From the NCBI RefSeq assembly GCF_001894805.1, contig NZ_BCWX01000001.1, positions 1,302,001 through 1,366,000 of the forward strand: a stretch of 64,000 nucleotides of DNA. Direction: 5' to 3'. Below the pieces are notes generated by a model. The model did no database searches and was not told the origin of the DNA. It saw only the letters and a program-made list of their open reading frames with translations. The stretch comes from Rhodococcus globerulus NBRC 14531 (GTDB taxonomy: Bacteria > Actinomycetota > Actinomycetes > Mycobacteriales > Mycobacteriaceae). A program made the translations under genes and the position numbers. Positions 38,847 through 47,880 of the stretch are shown piece by piece (position 1 is the first letter of the stretch; each line of letters begins with the position of its first letter).

Positions 38847-40249
38847 ACAGATTGACGACTCAGGACGCAGCCTTCTACTTTCTCGAAGCCGGCAGCACTC
38901 CGATGCACGTCGGTTCGTTGGGGATCTTCCGGCAGCCGGGCACCGGGATCGATCACAACGAATTGCTGCGGCTCGTAGAGGAGCGACTCAGTCTGGTGCC
39001 GCGGTACCGGCAGAAGGTCCGGGAAGTTGTTCTGGGTCTGGCACGTCCGGTGTGGGTCGACGATCGAGATTTCGACATCACGTATCACGTGCGTAGGTCG
39101 GCGCTACCGAAACCGGGATCGGCCGAACAGTTGAACGATCTGATCGCGCGCCTCATTTCCCGGCCGCTGGACAACACTCGGCCGCTGTGGGAGATGTACC
39201 TCGTCGAGGGGCTGGCGGACGACAGGTTTGCCATCTTCACAAAATCGCATTCGGCTTTGGTCGACGGTGAAACCGCGCTCGAGATCAGTCAGGTCTTGTT
39301 CGATCCGCAGGAGAAGCGTCAGCCCGGCGCAGAAGAGTTGTGGATGCCTGCCCCACCACCCAGTGATCTGAATCTGCTCATCGGTGCGCTCGCTGATCTG
39401 GTGACGAGTCCGGGTGAAGGGGTGGCTCGCGCGAGGGCGGCGTTGGGCGACGTGACGACGTCGATGACGGAGGCGGTCAGTGCTGTCGGCAAGATTGCCG
39501 CAGTGGTGCGTACGGCCGCGCAGGTCGCCCCTAACAATCCACTCAACGCGCCGATCACGCGGAGTCGACGATTGTCCGTCGCCAAGACTCCGCTGGACGA
39601 CTACCGACAGATTCGGGCGAAGTACGGGTGCGAGATCAACGACGTGATCCTCACGGTGGTCGCCGGGGCATTGCGGAACTGGCTGTTGTCGCGGGGGGAG
39701 CCGGTGACCGAGGCGAGCGTTGTCCGCGCGCTGGTGCCGATGTCCGTGTACATCGACGGGCCGGACAACCCGGACGTCGAGGACCCGCAGGCGCCCGGCC
39801 ACGTGTCGTCGTTTCTGATCGACCTGCCGGTGGGGGAGCCCAATGCTGTCGTCCGGTTGTCGCACGTCGCGCATGCAACGGAAGCTTTCGCGCGTCAGGG
39901 CCGTCGGGTGACCGCTCAGACGATGGTGAAGATGTCCGGGTTCGCACCCGCCACACTCCATGCGATGAGTGCGCGCGCGGCCAGCAGTCTCTCGCAGCGC
40001 ATGTTCAACCTCATGATCACCAACGCGCCGGGTCCGCAGTTTCCGCTGTACATCGGTGGCGCGCGGATGGAGGAGATGTATCCGGTCTCGCCATTGCTGA
40101 AGAATCAGACACTCAGTATTGCCTTGACGTCGTATGACGGGAATGTCTACTACGGTTTGAATGCCGACCGTGACGCGATGTCGGACGTCGACGTGGTGCG
40201 TTCGTTGCTCTTCGAGTCTCTCGAGGAGTTGACCGACGCCAGTCGGTAG
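38840..40249 (+). CDS. Wax ester synthase/diacylglycerol acyltransferase (WS/DGAT)
   Basis: A 469-residue acyltransferase of the WS/DGAT family that makes triacylglycerol or wax esters from acyl-CoA, at the Tgs3 (Rv3233c-Rv3234c) position. Family landmarks are the start LTTQDAAFYFLE, PLWEMYLVEGL, a C-terminal FNLMITNAPGPQFPLYIGGARM and YDGNVYYGLNAD. The active-site motif HHxxxDG reads HSALVDG here (His137, Ser138), so the second, normally catalytic His is Ser. It may have altered or no transferase activity. Confidence 0.9.
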   Translation: MVNRLTTQDAAFYFLEAGSTPMHVGSLGIFRQPGTGIDHNELLRLVEERLSLVPRYRQKVREVVLGLARPVWVDDRDFDITYHVRRSALPKPGSAEQLNDLIARLISRPLDNTRPLWEMYLVEGLADDRFAIFTKSHSALVDGETALEISQVLFDPQEKRQPGAEELWMPAPPPSDLNLLIGALADLVTSPGEGVARARAALGDVTTSMTEAVSAVGKIAAVVRTAAQVAPNNPLNAPITRSRRLSVAKTPLDDYRQIRAKYGCEINDVILTVVAGALRNWLLSRGEPVTEASVVRALVPMSVYIDGPDNPDVEDPQAPGHVSSFLIDLPVGEPNAVVRLSHVAHATEAFARQGRRVTAQTMVKMSGFAPATLHAMSARAASSLSQRMFNLMITNAPGPQFPLYIGGARMEEMYPVSPLLKNQTLSIALTSYDGNVYYGLNADRDAMSDVDVVRSLLFESLEELTDASR

Positions 40250-40290
40250 GTGTTTCTCGCGCGTCGTGACAGTCCAACGAAGGTGGTCTC

Positions 40291-40785
40291 ATGAGGGTGT
40301 ACGTACCGGCAACTGTGGAAATTCTGCAGCGTTTGGTTGCCGATCAGGAGTTCGACGCGATGAGTCGGACTGCGTTTGCCGTCACTCCGGCACTGCGTGA
40401 GGCCTATGCGGCCGGGGACGACGACGAGTTGGCGGAAGTCGCGATGAGTGAGGCGGCGCGGGCGTCGTTGCGCTTGATTGCCGGCGCTGACGGACCGGTG
40501 ACGTTCCGGCGTGCGGTGGTTGCCGCGGATGTCGACGACGCGAAGTTGCGTCCGGATCTCGATGACGCGGTAGTCCGCTTGGCCGGCCCGGTCACGATGG
40601 CGCAGGTCGCGTCCGTTCATGTTGATCTTGCGCAAGCCGAACCCGATATCGAGCGGGCGGCGGCGATTGTCGATGCTGCCGATCTCGGCGACACGGATGC
40701 CGAGTTCACCCTCGGTGACGCGGAAGATCACGAGTTGGCGTGGTACGCGGCGCAAGAGTTGCCGTTCCTGCTCGACCTGCTCTGA
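40291..40785 (+). CDS. DUF6912-like conserved protein
   Basis: A 164-residue acidic protein corresponding to Rv3231c. MRVYVPATVEILQRLVAD at the start, then an Ala-rich helical region, and a C-terminal DHELAWYAAQELPFLLDLL are conserved. No catalytic motifs are seen. It lies between the acyltransferase and the desaturase electron-transfer gene, which hints at lipid metabolism by context only. A GGTGGTC stretch precedes ATG 40291. Confidence 0.8.
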   Translation: MRVYVPATVEILQRLVADQEFDAMSRTAFAVTPALREAYAAGDDDELAEVAMSEAARASLRLIAGADGPVTFRRAVVAADVDDAKLRPDLDDAVVRLAGPVTMAQVASVHVDLAQAEPDIERAAAIVDAADLGDTDAEFTLGDAEDHELAWYAAQELPFLLDLL

Positions 40786-40820
40786 AATCGGACACCCGCT
40801 GTCCTTACTATGAAGTAACC

Positions 40821-40857
40821 TACGGTACCGTAACCTGATGACCTACGATAGCGTAGG
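40821..40857. promoter_or_regulatory. Twin palindromic operator before ferredoxin reductase-desaturase operon
   Basis: Two palindromes sit 46-82 nt before the reductase start. The first is the perfect TACGGTACCGTA (40821-40832) and the second CCTACG-ATAG-CGTAGG (40842-40857); their centres are 23 bp apart. A matching pair occurs before the second desaturase at 43335. Symmetry suits a TetR-type regulator. Confidence 0.75.
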
Positions 40858-40902
40858 CATAGGTAGTGCGGGTGAGCATTGCAGGTGAGAGGTGGAGGTC
40901 TG

Positions 40903-42021
40903 ATGGGTCTGAAGGACTGGATCGAGGCACCGGCAGCGTCGGTAGTTCCGGCAGCGCGGTCGAAGCTCAATTTGCTGCGCGGTGCCGCAGCGCGATTGAC
41001 CACACCTCTCTTGCCTGACGACTACCTTCATCTGGCAAATCCGTTGTGGTCGGCGCGCGAACTGCGTGGCCGGATCGTCGAGGTTCGACCGGAAACTCAG
41101 GATTCCGCGACGATCGTGATCAAGCCGGGTTGGGGTTTCGACTTCAATTACCAGCCGGGGCAGTACATCGGTATCGGCTTGCACATCGACGGGCGATGGC
41201 ATTGGCGGTCGTACTCGTTGACGTCGCCGCCCAACTGGGAGAACAAGAAGATCTCCATCGCGGTGAAGGCGATGCCCGAGGGTTTCCTTTCGAGCCACCT
41301 GGTCAGCGGAGCTGTTCCGTCCGGCACGATCGTCCGTCTGGCCACGCCGGCCGGTAACTTCGCGTTGCCGGACCCGCCGCCGGAGAAGGTCCTGTTCATC
41401 ACCGCCGGCAGCGGAATCACGCCTGTCATGGGCATGCTGCGCACGATGAATCGTCGAGGGCAGTTGCCCGACGTCATGCACGTGCACTCCGCTCCCACGG
41501 AATCCGATGTCATGTTCGCGGACGAACTGACGGCACTACATGCCGAGCACGAGGATTTTGTCAGCCACATTCAGCTGACGCGCCGCGACGGAAAGTTCAA
41601 GCTCAGTTCACTCGATCAGGTGTGCCCGGATTGGCGTGAGCGTCACACCTGGGCCTGTGGACCCCTGCCGTTGCTCGACGAGATCGACGACGTGTGGAAG
41701 GCCGAGGGGATCGAAGACCGCCTGCACATGGAGCGGTTTGCGGTGTCGAGGATCGATGCGTCCGCAGACGGCGGCACCGTCACGTTCGAGAAGTCGGGAA
41801 AGACCGTCACGGTGGACGGTGCGACAACACTTCTCGAAGCCGGGGAACAGTCCGGCGCTCTGATGCCTTTCGGTTGCCGAATGGGCATTTGCCAGACTTG
41901 TGTTGTACCTCTCGTTTCCGGTCATGCAATCGACCTACGCTCGGGAAAGCAGCATGTCGAGGGTGAACGCATCCAGACATGCATTTCCGCCGCGGCGGGC
42001 GACTGTACGCTGGACGCATAG
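40903..42021 (+). CDS. Ferredoxin reductase-type electron donor for acyl desaturase
   Basis: A 372-residue fusion of a flavin-binding barrel (RSYSLTSPP), an NAD(P)-binding domain ([15 protein letters not shown]) and a C-terminal plant-type 2Fe-2S ferredoxin with CRMGICQTC and a fourth Cys near TCIS. It corresponds to Rv3230c, which passes electrons from NADPH to the DesA3 desaturase. ATG 40903 has a GGTGGAGG site. The desaturase starts 25 nt downstream, so they form one operon under the twin operator. Confidence 0.95.
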   Translation: MGLKDWIEAPAASVVPAARSKLNLLRGAAARLTTPLLPDDYLHLANPLWSARELRGRIVEVRPETQDSATIVIKPGWGFDFNYQPGQYIGIGLHIDGRWHWRSYSLTSPPNWENKKISIAVKAMPEGFLSSHLVSGAVPSGTIVRLATPAGNFALPDPPPEKVLFITAGSGITPVMGMLRTMNRRGQLPDVMHVHSAPTESDVMFADELTALHAEHEDFVSHIQLTRRDGKFKLSSLDQVCPDWRERHTWACGPLPLLDEIDDVWKAEGIEDRLHMERFAVSRIDASADGGTVTFEKSGKTVTVDGATTLLEAGEQSGALMPFGCRMGICQTCVVPLVSGHAIDLRSGKQHVEGERIQTCISAAAGDCTLDA

Positions 42022-42045
42022 CTTCTAGGCACACGGAGGACAACG

Positions 42046-43308
42046 GTGGCAATCACCGACATCAAAGAGTTTTCGCACCTCACCGCAGCTGATGTCGAAG
42101 CGCTCGGGCGTGAACTGGACCAGATTCGACTCGATGTCGAAGACTCTCGTGGAATCCGGGATGCTCGCTATATTCGTCGGGTCATTCGCGTCCAGCGCGC
42201 CTTGGAACTCGGCGGTCGTATCGCCCTGTTCGGTAGCAAGTACCGTCCCGCCTGGTTGGCGGGCACGGCGCTGCTGAGTATCTCGAAGATCATCGAGAAC
42301 ATGGAACTCGGGCACAACGTGATGCACGGGCAGTGGGACTGGATGAACGATCCGGAGATTCATTCCTGTTCGTGGGAATGGGATCAGACGGGCCCGTCCG
42401 AGCACTGGAAACGTGCCCACAACTACCAGCATCACACGTACACCAATGTTGTCGGGATGGACGAGGATCTTGGCTTCGGGATCCTGCGGATGACGCGGGA
42501 CGAGGCGTGGAAGCCGATCAATCTTCTGCAGCCGATTGCCAATGTCATTCTTGCGGCGACGTTCGAGTGGGGCATCGCCCTGCATGACCTGACTGCGGCT
42601 TCCGAGTTGGAAGGTGCTGCGAAGGGGCAGCTGAACTCCCAGGCCAACAAGGATTTTGCACGCAAGATCGTCCGACAGGTCGGCAAGGATTTTGTGGTGT
42701 TCCCCTTGCTGACCGGGCCCGCGTGGAAATCGACGCTGACGGCTAATGCGACGGCAAATCTCGTTCGTAACCTCTGGGCGTACGTGGTCATCTTCTGCGG
42801 CCATTTTCCCGATGGTGCGGAAAAGTTCACCGTCGCAGAGTTCGAGCAGGAAACACGTCACGAGTGGTACCTGCGTCAGATGCTCGGTAGCGCCAACTTC
42901 AATTCCGGAAAGCTCATGGGGTTCATGAGCGGCAACCTGAGTTACCAGATCGAGCATCACGTCTTCCCGGATCTGCCGAGTAATCGCTATCCGGAGATTG
43001 CTGTGAAGATGCGTGCGCTGTGCGAGAAGTTCGATCTTCCGTACACGACAGGTTCGTTGTTCAAGCAGTATCTGCTTGCGCTTCGCACCATTCACAAGCT
43101 GGCCCTGCCGGACAAGTGGTTGATCGCGACCTCGGACAATGCGCCGGAGACTTCCTCGGAGCTGCGGTTCCGGGAGCCGGGACTCAAGGGTGCTGCGATG
43201 GCGATGGTCGACGATCTGCGTACCGATTCGGTGACCGGCAAGCGCTTGGGTCTGTTGACGGCTTTGAAGTCGCAGGCGCGTTCTCGCCTGCCGAAGCGCA
43301 AGAAGTGA
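42046..43308 (+). CDS. desA3: Acyl-CoA delta-9 desaturase (DesA3-like), copy 1
   Basis: A 420-residue membrane diiron desaturase that introduces a cis double bond into stearoyl/palmitoyl-CoA. The histidine boxes are GHNVMH, HNYQHH and QIEHHVFPD, with an additional FCGHFPDG His. Hydrophobic segments flank the boxes. GTG 42046 has a GGAGG site. It is paired with the upstream reductase as in Rv3230c-Rv3229c. It is paralogous to the next gene; box 2 differs (HNYQHH against HNFLHH). Confidence 0.94.
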   Translation: MAITDIKEFSHLTAADVEALGRELDQIRLDVEDSRGIRDARYIRRVIRVQRALELGGRIALFGSKYRPAWLAGTALLSISKIIENMELGHNVMHGQWDWMNDPEIHSCSWEWDQTGPSEHWKRAHNYQHHTYTNVVGMDEDLGFGILRMTRDEAWKPINLLQPIANVILAATFEWGIALHDLTAASELEGAAKGQLNSQANKDFARKIVRQVGKDFVVFPLLTGPAWKSTLTANATANLVRNLWAYVVIFCGHFPDGAEKFTVAEFEQETRHEWYLRQMLGSANFNSGKLMGFMSGNLSYQIEHHVFPDLPSNRYPEIAVKMRALCEKFDLPYTTGSLFKQYLLALRTIHKLALPDKWLIATSDNAPETSSELRFREPGLKGAAMAMVDDLRTDSVTGKRLGLLTALKSQARSRLPKRKK

Positions 43309-43334
43309 TATAGATTACATCGAGCAAAAGCTAA

Positions 43335-43365
43335 CCTACGGTGCCGTAACTTACGCTAGAGTAGG
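43335..43365. promoter_or_regulatory. Twin palindromic operator before second desaturase
   Basis: CCTACGGTGCCGTAAC (43335-43350, inner palindrome TACGG-TG-CCGTA) followed directly by CTTACGCTAGAGTAGG (43350-43365). Both halves match the elements at 40821-40857, but the centres are about 15 bp apart instead of 23. It lies 59 nt before the desaturase start. Confidence 0.72.
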
Positions 43366-43423
43366 TCGTGTTGAATCCGTTCGGCATGAACTTTTCGACA
43401 AGAACTCACCGTAGGAGGCCCGC

Positions 43424-44665
43424 ATGGCGATTGCAGACGTCAAGGAATATGCGCATCTCACCGAAGCCGACGTTGAAGCGCTCGGTCGTGAACTCGATGC
43501 GATCCGTCGCGACATAGAGGATTCGCGTGGCGAGAAAGACGCACGCTACGTCCGTAACGTCATTCGTCTTCAGCGGACCCTCGAGGTCAGTGGTCGCGCT
43601 ATCCTGTTCGCCAGCCGCAAGCGCCCGGCGTGGCTGCTCGGCACCGGCGTTCTCGGTGTCGCGAAGATCATCGAGAACATGGAACTCGGCCACAACGTCA
43701 TGCACGGGCAGTGGGACTGGATGAACGATCCGGAAATCCACTCGAGCTCGTGGGAGTGGGACGTCACCGGCCCGTCGGCGCACTGGAAGCAGACCCACAA
43801 CTTCCTGCACCACAAGTACACCAACGTCCTCGGCATGGACGACGACGTCGGATACGGACTGCTGCGCGTCACCCGTGACCAGCGATGGAAGCCGTTCAAT
43901 GCCGGCAACCTCGTGTACAACACCCTGCTTGCGCTCTTCTTCGAGTGGGGCATCGCCGCGCAGCATCTCGAGCTCGGCAAGGTGGCCAAGGGCCGCGCGG
44001 ACATGGACGACACGCGTCGTAAGCTGCGTGAGGTCGGCGAGAAGGTCGGCAAGCAACTGGTCAAGGACTACGTCGTCTACCCGGCACTCACGGGACCGGC
44101 ATGGAAGAGCACTCTCAGTGCGAATTTCACCGCGAACATCATCCGCAATCTGTGGACCAACGCCATCATCTTCTGTGGGCATTTCCCGGACGGCGCCGAG
44201 AAGTTCACCAAGGCAGATATCGACGGCGAATCGCAGGCGCAGTGGTACCTGCGTCAGATGCTCGGTAGCGCCAACATCGAGGGCAGCAAGCTGATGGACT
44301 TCATGTCCGGCAACCTCAGCTACCAGATCGAGCATCACCTGTTCCCCGACCTGCCGAGCAACCGGTACCCGGCCATCGCGGTCAAGGTTCGTGAGCTCAC
44401 CGACAAGTACGACTTGCCTTACACGACCGGGCCTTTCCTGGTGCAGTACGCCAAGTCGTGGCGCACCATCGCCAAGTTGTCGCTGCCAAACAAGTACCTC
44501 AAGGACACCGTCGACAATGCGCCGGAAACGGCATCCGAGTTGATGTTCGACGGCAACGCCGCCTCGAGCGTCGATCCGGTCACCGGCCGTCGTCGTGGAC
44601 TCAAGAGCGCCATAGCGCAAAAGCGTAAGAGCGGAAAGCTGCGGAGCCTGCTCGGCTTGCGCTGA
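43424..44665 (+). CDS. Acyl-CoA desaturase (DesA3-like), copy 2
   Basis: A 413-residue paralogue of the upstream desaturase with boxes GHNVMH, HNFLHH and QIEHHLFPD. The two proteins align along their length and share an almost identical start and C-terminal region, so they come from a tandem duplication. The gene has its own promoter region with the same operator type and a GGAGG site before ATG 43424. It probably uses the reductase at 40903. A strong terminator follows. Confidence 0.93.
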   Translation: MAIADVKEYAHLTEADVEALGRELDAIRRDIEDSRGEKDARYVRNVIRLQRTLEVSGRAILFASRKRPAWLLGTGVLGVAKIIENMELGHNVMHGQWDWMNDPEIHSSSWEWDVTGPSAHWKQTHNFLHHKYTNVLGMDDDVGYGLLRVTRDQRWKPFNAGNLVYNTLLALFFEWGIAAQHLELGKVAKGRADMDDTRRKLREVGEKVGKQLVKDYVVYPALTGPAWKSTLSANFTANIIRNLWTNAIIFCGHFPDGAEKFTKADIDGESQAQWYLRQMLGSANIEGSKLMDFMSGNLSYQIEHHLFPDLPSNRYPAIAVKVRELTDKYDLPYTTGPFLVQYAKSWRTIAKLSLPNKYLKDTVDNAPETASELMFDGNAASSVDPVTGRRRGLKSAIAQKRKSGKLRSLLGLR

Positions 44666-44676
44666 TCAACTACCGA

Positions 44677-44712
44677 AAAAGCCCAGACACCGAAATCGGT
44701 GTCTGGGCTTTT
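44677..44712. terminator. Bidirectional intrinsic terminator
   Basis: Seventeen-bp perfect stem (AAAAGCCCAGACACCGA / TCGGTGTCTGGGCTTTT) between the convergent desaturase and rsgA genes. The A-run and T-run on the two sides allow termination in both directions. Confidence 0.9.
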
Positions 44713-44720
44713 CTCGTTTG

Positions 44721-45710
44721 TCAGTACTGGTCGTTGGATTTGATGGCCTCGAGGAGTTGCCGCACGGCAATCACACGACGGGCCGATTTTCCTTCGAGAA
44801 GATCCAGCTTGCACTCCGGGTCCGCGGGCGGGCCGAGGTGCGTGCATCCGCGAGGGCAATCCTCGATCTGTGCCGCGAGGTCGGAGAAAGCGGCGACAAC
44901 ATTCTCCGGTGAAATGTGGGCCAAGCCGAACGATCGGATGCCCGGCGTGTCGATTACCCAACCACCCTCGGCGAGGGGGAGGGCCACAGACTGCGTCGAC
45001 GTGTGCCGTCCCTTGCCGACGCCCGAGACGATGCCGACGGCTCGATTGGCGTCGGGGACAAGGCGATTCACCAACGTCGACTTACCGACGCCCGAGTGCC
45101 CGATCAGGGCCGTCAACTTGTCGTGCAGGATGGCGGTGAGTTCGTCCAGCGGATCGTCACGACCGGCCACGACCACTTGGATGTCGAGGTCGGCGAAGGT
45201 GCTGGCGAACTCCTCCGGCGGTTCGAGGTCGCTCTTGGTGAGGCACACGATCGGCGTGAGACCGCCCACATATGCCGCGACCAGGGCGCGCTCGACAAAT
45301 CCGGTGCGCGGCGGCGGATCAGCCAAGGCAACCACGATCAGTAACTGCTGCGCGTTGGCGACCACGATGCGCTCGAACGGATCCGTATCGTCAGCGGTGC
45401 GTCGTAGCACGGTCGAACGCTCGGAGACCCGGACGATGCGAGCGAGGGTGTCGGTCTTGCCCGACAGATCGCCGACGATGTCCACTTGATCACCGACGAC
45501 GATGGGCGTGCGGCCCAGTTCACGGGCGCGCATCGTCACGATCAGCCGGTCGGGATCGCCGCCGAGGACGCAACCCCACCGGCCACGATCCTTCGAGACC
45601 ACCATCCCCGACTCGGCAGAGAGATGCTCAGGGCGGGTCTTGGTGCGTGGGCGTGATCCGCGACCGGGGCGGACCCGGACGTCGGACTCGTCGTACTGCC
45701 GCGGACTCAG
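44721..45710 (-). CDS. rsgA: Small-subunit-dependent ribosome biogenesis GTPase RsgA
   Basis: A 329-residue circularly permuted GTPase that helps mature the 30S subunit. An OB fold is followed by G4 TKSDL, G1 [10 protein letters not shown]3 DTPG and the zinc motif [16 protein letters not shown]. The conserved start ([15 protein letters not shown]) fits a CTG at 45710 that overlaps the aroA stop as CTGA, with AAAGG 7 nt upstream. The nearest canonical start is GTG 45752, which adds 14 unrelated residues from within aroA. The start is therefore unusual. Confidence 0.92.
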   Translation of the reverse strand: MSPRQYDESDVRVRPGRGSRPRTKTRPEHLSAESGMVVSKDRGRWGCVLGGDPDRLIVTMRARELGRTPIVVGDQVDIVGDLSGKTDTLARIVRVSERSTVLRRTADDTDPFERIVVANAQQLLIVVALADPPPRTGFVERALVAAYVGGLTPIVCLTKSDLEPPEEFASTFADLDIQVVVAGRDDPLDELTAILHDKLTALIGHSGVGKSTLVNRLVPDANRAVGIVSGVGKGRHTSTQSVALPLAEGGWVIDTPGIRSFGLAHISPENVVAAFSDLAAQIEDCPRGCTHLGPPADPECKLDLLEGKSARRVIAVRQLLEAIKSNDQY

Positions 45711-47014
45711 AAGCTTGCCTTTCGCGCGGAGGTTGCCAGCATGTCTGTCCACATGTTCTCGAAGCCCGGCAGCGTCTTGGCCGTGGTTGCGACGTCGTCG
45801 ACCTCCACGCCGTCGACGACCAGGCCGATGATCGCGCCGGCCGTGGCCATGCGATGGTCTGCGTACGAGAGCCATTGCCCACCATGCAGTTTCGCGGGGA
45901 CAATGGTCAGGCCGTCATCGGTTTCGGTGACGGACCCGCCCAGCTTGTTGATCTCGTCCGCCAGTGCCGCCAGTCGATCCGTCTCGTGGCCCCGCAGGTG
46001 TGCGATGCCGCGCAGATGAGACGTTCCCTCTGCCAGCGCGGCGAGCGCCGCAACCGTCGGGGTGAGTTCACCGACGTCGTGCAGGTCGATGTCGATGCCG
46101 CGCAACGTTTCGGGACCTCGCACCGTAAGGATGCCGTCGGCGAGGGTGACCTCGGCTCCCATCGAGGCGAGAATATCGCGGATCGCGTCGCCGGGCTGCG
46201 TTGTCGACGACGGCCACAACGGCACGCTGACGGTACCGCCGGTAACAGCCGCTGCTGCCAGGAATGGTGTGGCATTCGACAGATCGGGTTCGATGACCCA
46301 GTCGATAGCGCGCACCGGTCCGGGTTCGACCCGCCAGGTGTCGGCGTCGCCGCCCGTGGCCGGAGTCGTGACGGACACTCCGGCTTCGCGCAGCATCTCG
46401 ACGGTCATGTCGATGTGTGGCATCGACGGAACCGGCTTGCCGGTGTGGTGCACGGTGACGCCCTGCTCGAACGCTGCGGCCGAGAGCAGCAGGCCTGAGA
46501 CGAACTGTGACGAACCGGATGCGTCGATGGTGACGGTTCCGCCGCGCAGCGACCCGGTTCCGGTCACGGTGAACGGCAGAGCGTCGCCGTCGATCTGCGC
46601 GCCCAGGCCTCGCAGAGCATCGAGGATAGTGCCGAGTGGCCGCGTCCGGGCCTGCTCGTCACCGTCGAAACGGACGACGCCGTCAGCCGTTGCAGCCAGG
46701 GGCGGGAGGAATCGCATGACGGTACCGGCGAGCCCGCAGTCGACGTCGGCACCGCGCAGCGGTCCGGGTGTGACGGCGAGCGTGCTGGGATCGCCCGCTT
46801 CCTCGATACCGATCCCGAGGTCACGCAATGCCGCGATCATGAGGTCTGCGTCACGGCTGCGGAGGGCGCCGGTGAGGGTGGACGGACCGTCCGCCAACGC
46901 TGCCAGAATCAGGGCTCGGTTGGTGATGGACTTCGATCCGGGCAGTGTCACCACTGCGTCGACCGGCGTTTGGGCTAGAGGGGCGCTCCACAGACTCAGA
47001 CTCACGAGGTCCAT
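45707..47014 (-). CDS. aroA: 3-phosphoshikimate 1-carboxyvinyltransferase (EPSP synthase)
   Basis: A 435-residue enzyme of the shikimate pathway joining shikimate-3-phosphate and PEP. Visible are [17 protein letters not shown] at the start, the class I loop [15 protein letters not shown], and [10 protein letters not shown] near the C-terminus. The GTVMR loop with Gly-Thr is of the glyphosate-sensitive class I type. Located as Rv3227, in an operon with rsgA and divergent from the SRAP gene 49 nt away. Confidence 0.95.
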   Translation of the reverse strand: MDLVSLSLWSAPLAQTPVDAVVTLPGSKSITNRALILAALADGPSTLTGALRSRDADLMIAALRDLGIGIEEAGDPSTLAVTPGPLRGADVDCGLAGTVMRFLPPLAATADGVVRFDGDEQARTRPLGTILDALRGLGAQIDGDALPFTVTGTGSLRGGTVTIDASGSSQFVSGLLLSAAAFEQGVTVHHTGKPVPSMPHIDMTVEMLREAGVSVTTPATGGDADTWRVEPGPVRAIDWVIEPDLSNATPFLAAAAVTGGTVSVPLWPSSTTQPGDAIRDILASMGAEVTLADGILTVRGPETLRGIDIDLHDVGELTPTVAALAALAEGTSHLRGIAHLRGHETDRLAALADEINKLGGSVTETDDGLTIVPAKLHGGQWLSYADHRMATAGAIIGLVVDGVEVDDVATTAKTLPGFENMWTDMLATSARKASF

Positions 47015-47063
47015 CTTCTCTCATCAGTGGGAGATTGGTCGAAACCGTGCCACCCTGGGTGTC

Positions 47064-47816
47064 ATGTGCGGAAGGTATGCGACCACAGCGGACCCGGCGA
47101 GCCTGGCAGTCGAACTCGATGCGATCGACGAGACCGATCACTCGTCGGCCGTCGCCGAGGATTTCAACGTGGCACCGACGACGCCGGTGCTGACGGTTGT
47201 CGAGCGCCACGATCGCGAGAACCCCGACAGCGATCCGGCCAAGCGGATTCGGCAGATGCGATGGGGGTTGGTGCCCTCGTGGACGAAAGAATTGGGCAAG
47301 GGCCCGGTTCTGTTCAACGCGCGCGCCGATTCCCTGGCGGAGAAACCGGCATTCCGAACGTCATTCAAATACAAGCGCTGTCTCGTCCCGATGGATGGTT
47401 GGTACGAGTGGCAGACCGAACCGCAGGGTGGCAAGAAAGCGTCGAAGATCCCGTACTACATGCACCGCGGCGACGGATCGAGGCTGTTCATGGCCGGAGT
47501 GTGGTCGGCGTGGCGCGATCCACGGATCGAGAACGCCGATCCGGTTCTGAGCTGTTCGATCGTCACCGTGGACTCGCACGGCCACCTCGAACAGGTACAT
47601 GACCGGATGCCACTCGCCCTGCCCCGTGATCGTTGGGACGCCTGGCTCGATCCCGATCACGGCGCGAACCCGTCACTGCTCGAACCGGCGCCCGAACTGT
47701 TCTCGGGGATCGAGATCGACCGAGTGAGGCCCCTCGTCAACAGCGTCAAGAACAACGGGCGCGAATTGATCGAGCCGGACGTCGACCGCGCAGGGGAGCA
47801 GATCAGTCTGCTCTAG
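47064..47816 (+). CDS. SOS-response-associated peptidase (SRAP/YedK-like)
   Basis: A 250-residue HMCES/YedK family protein that forms a stable covalent link to abasic sites in single-stranded DNA through its Cys2 after removal of Met1. MCGRYA at the start is the catalytic Cys, FNARADSLAEKP the Asn-Ala-Arg-Ala-Glu-like motif, CLVPMDGWYEW the DNA-contact segment, and VHDRMPLAL carries the catalytic His. Complete length. Corresponds to Rv3226c. Confidence 0.93.
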   Translation: MCGRYATTADPASLAVELDAIDETDHSSAVAEDFNVAPTTPVLTVVERHDRENPDSDPAKRIRQMRWGLVPSWTKELGKGPVLFNARADSLAEKPAFRTSFKYKRCLVPMDGWYEWQTEPQGGKKASKIPYYMHRGDGSRLFMAGVWSAWRDPRIENADPVLSCSIVTVDSHGHLEQVHDRMPLALPRDRWDAWLDPDHGANPSLLEPAPELFSGIEIDRVRPLVNSVKNNGRELIEPDVDRAGEQISLL

Positions 47817-47822
47817 TCGAGC

Positions 47823-47880
47823 GCCACGTCATTCAAGGCCACGTCATTCCAAAGCCACGTCATTCCAAGGCCCACGTCAC
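47823..47880 (-). repeat. 16-nt stop-spanning tandem repeat
   Basis: On the plus strand the unit GCCACGTCATTCCAAG occurs at 47823-47837, 47838-47853 and 47854-47869, with a partial copy at 47870-47880. The last full copy holds the end of the SIMPL gene (Ala-Leu-Glu-stop on the minus strand). The others continue into the 43-nt convergent gap. Confidence 0.9.
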
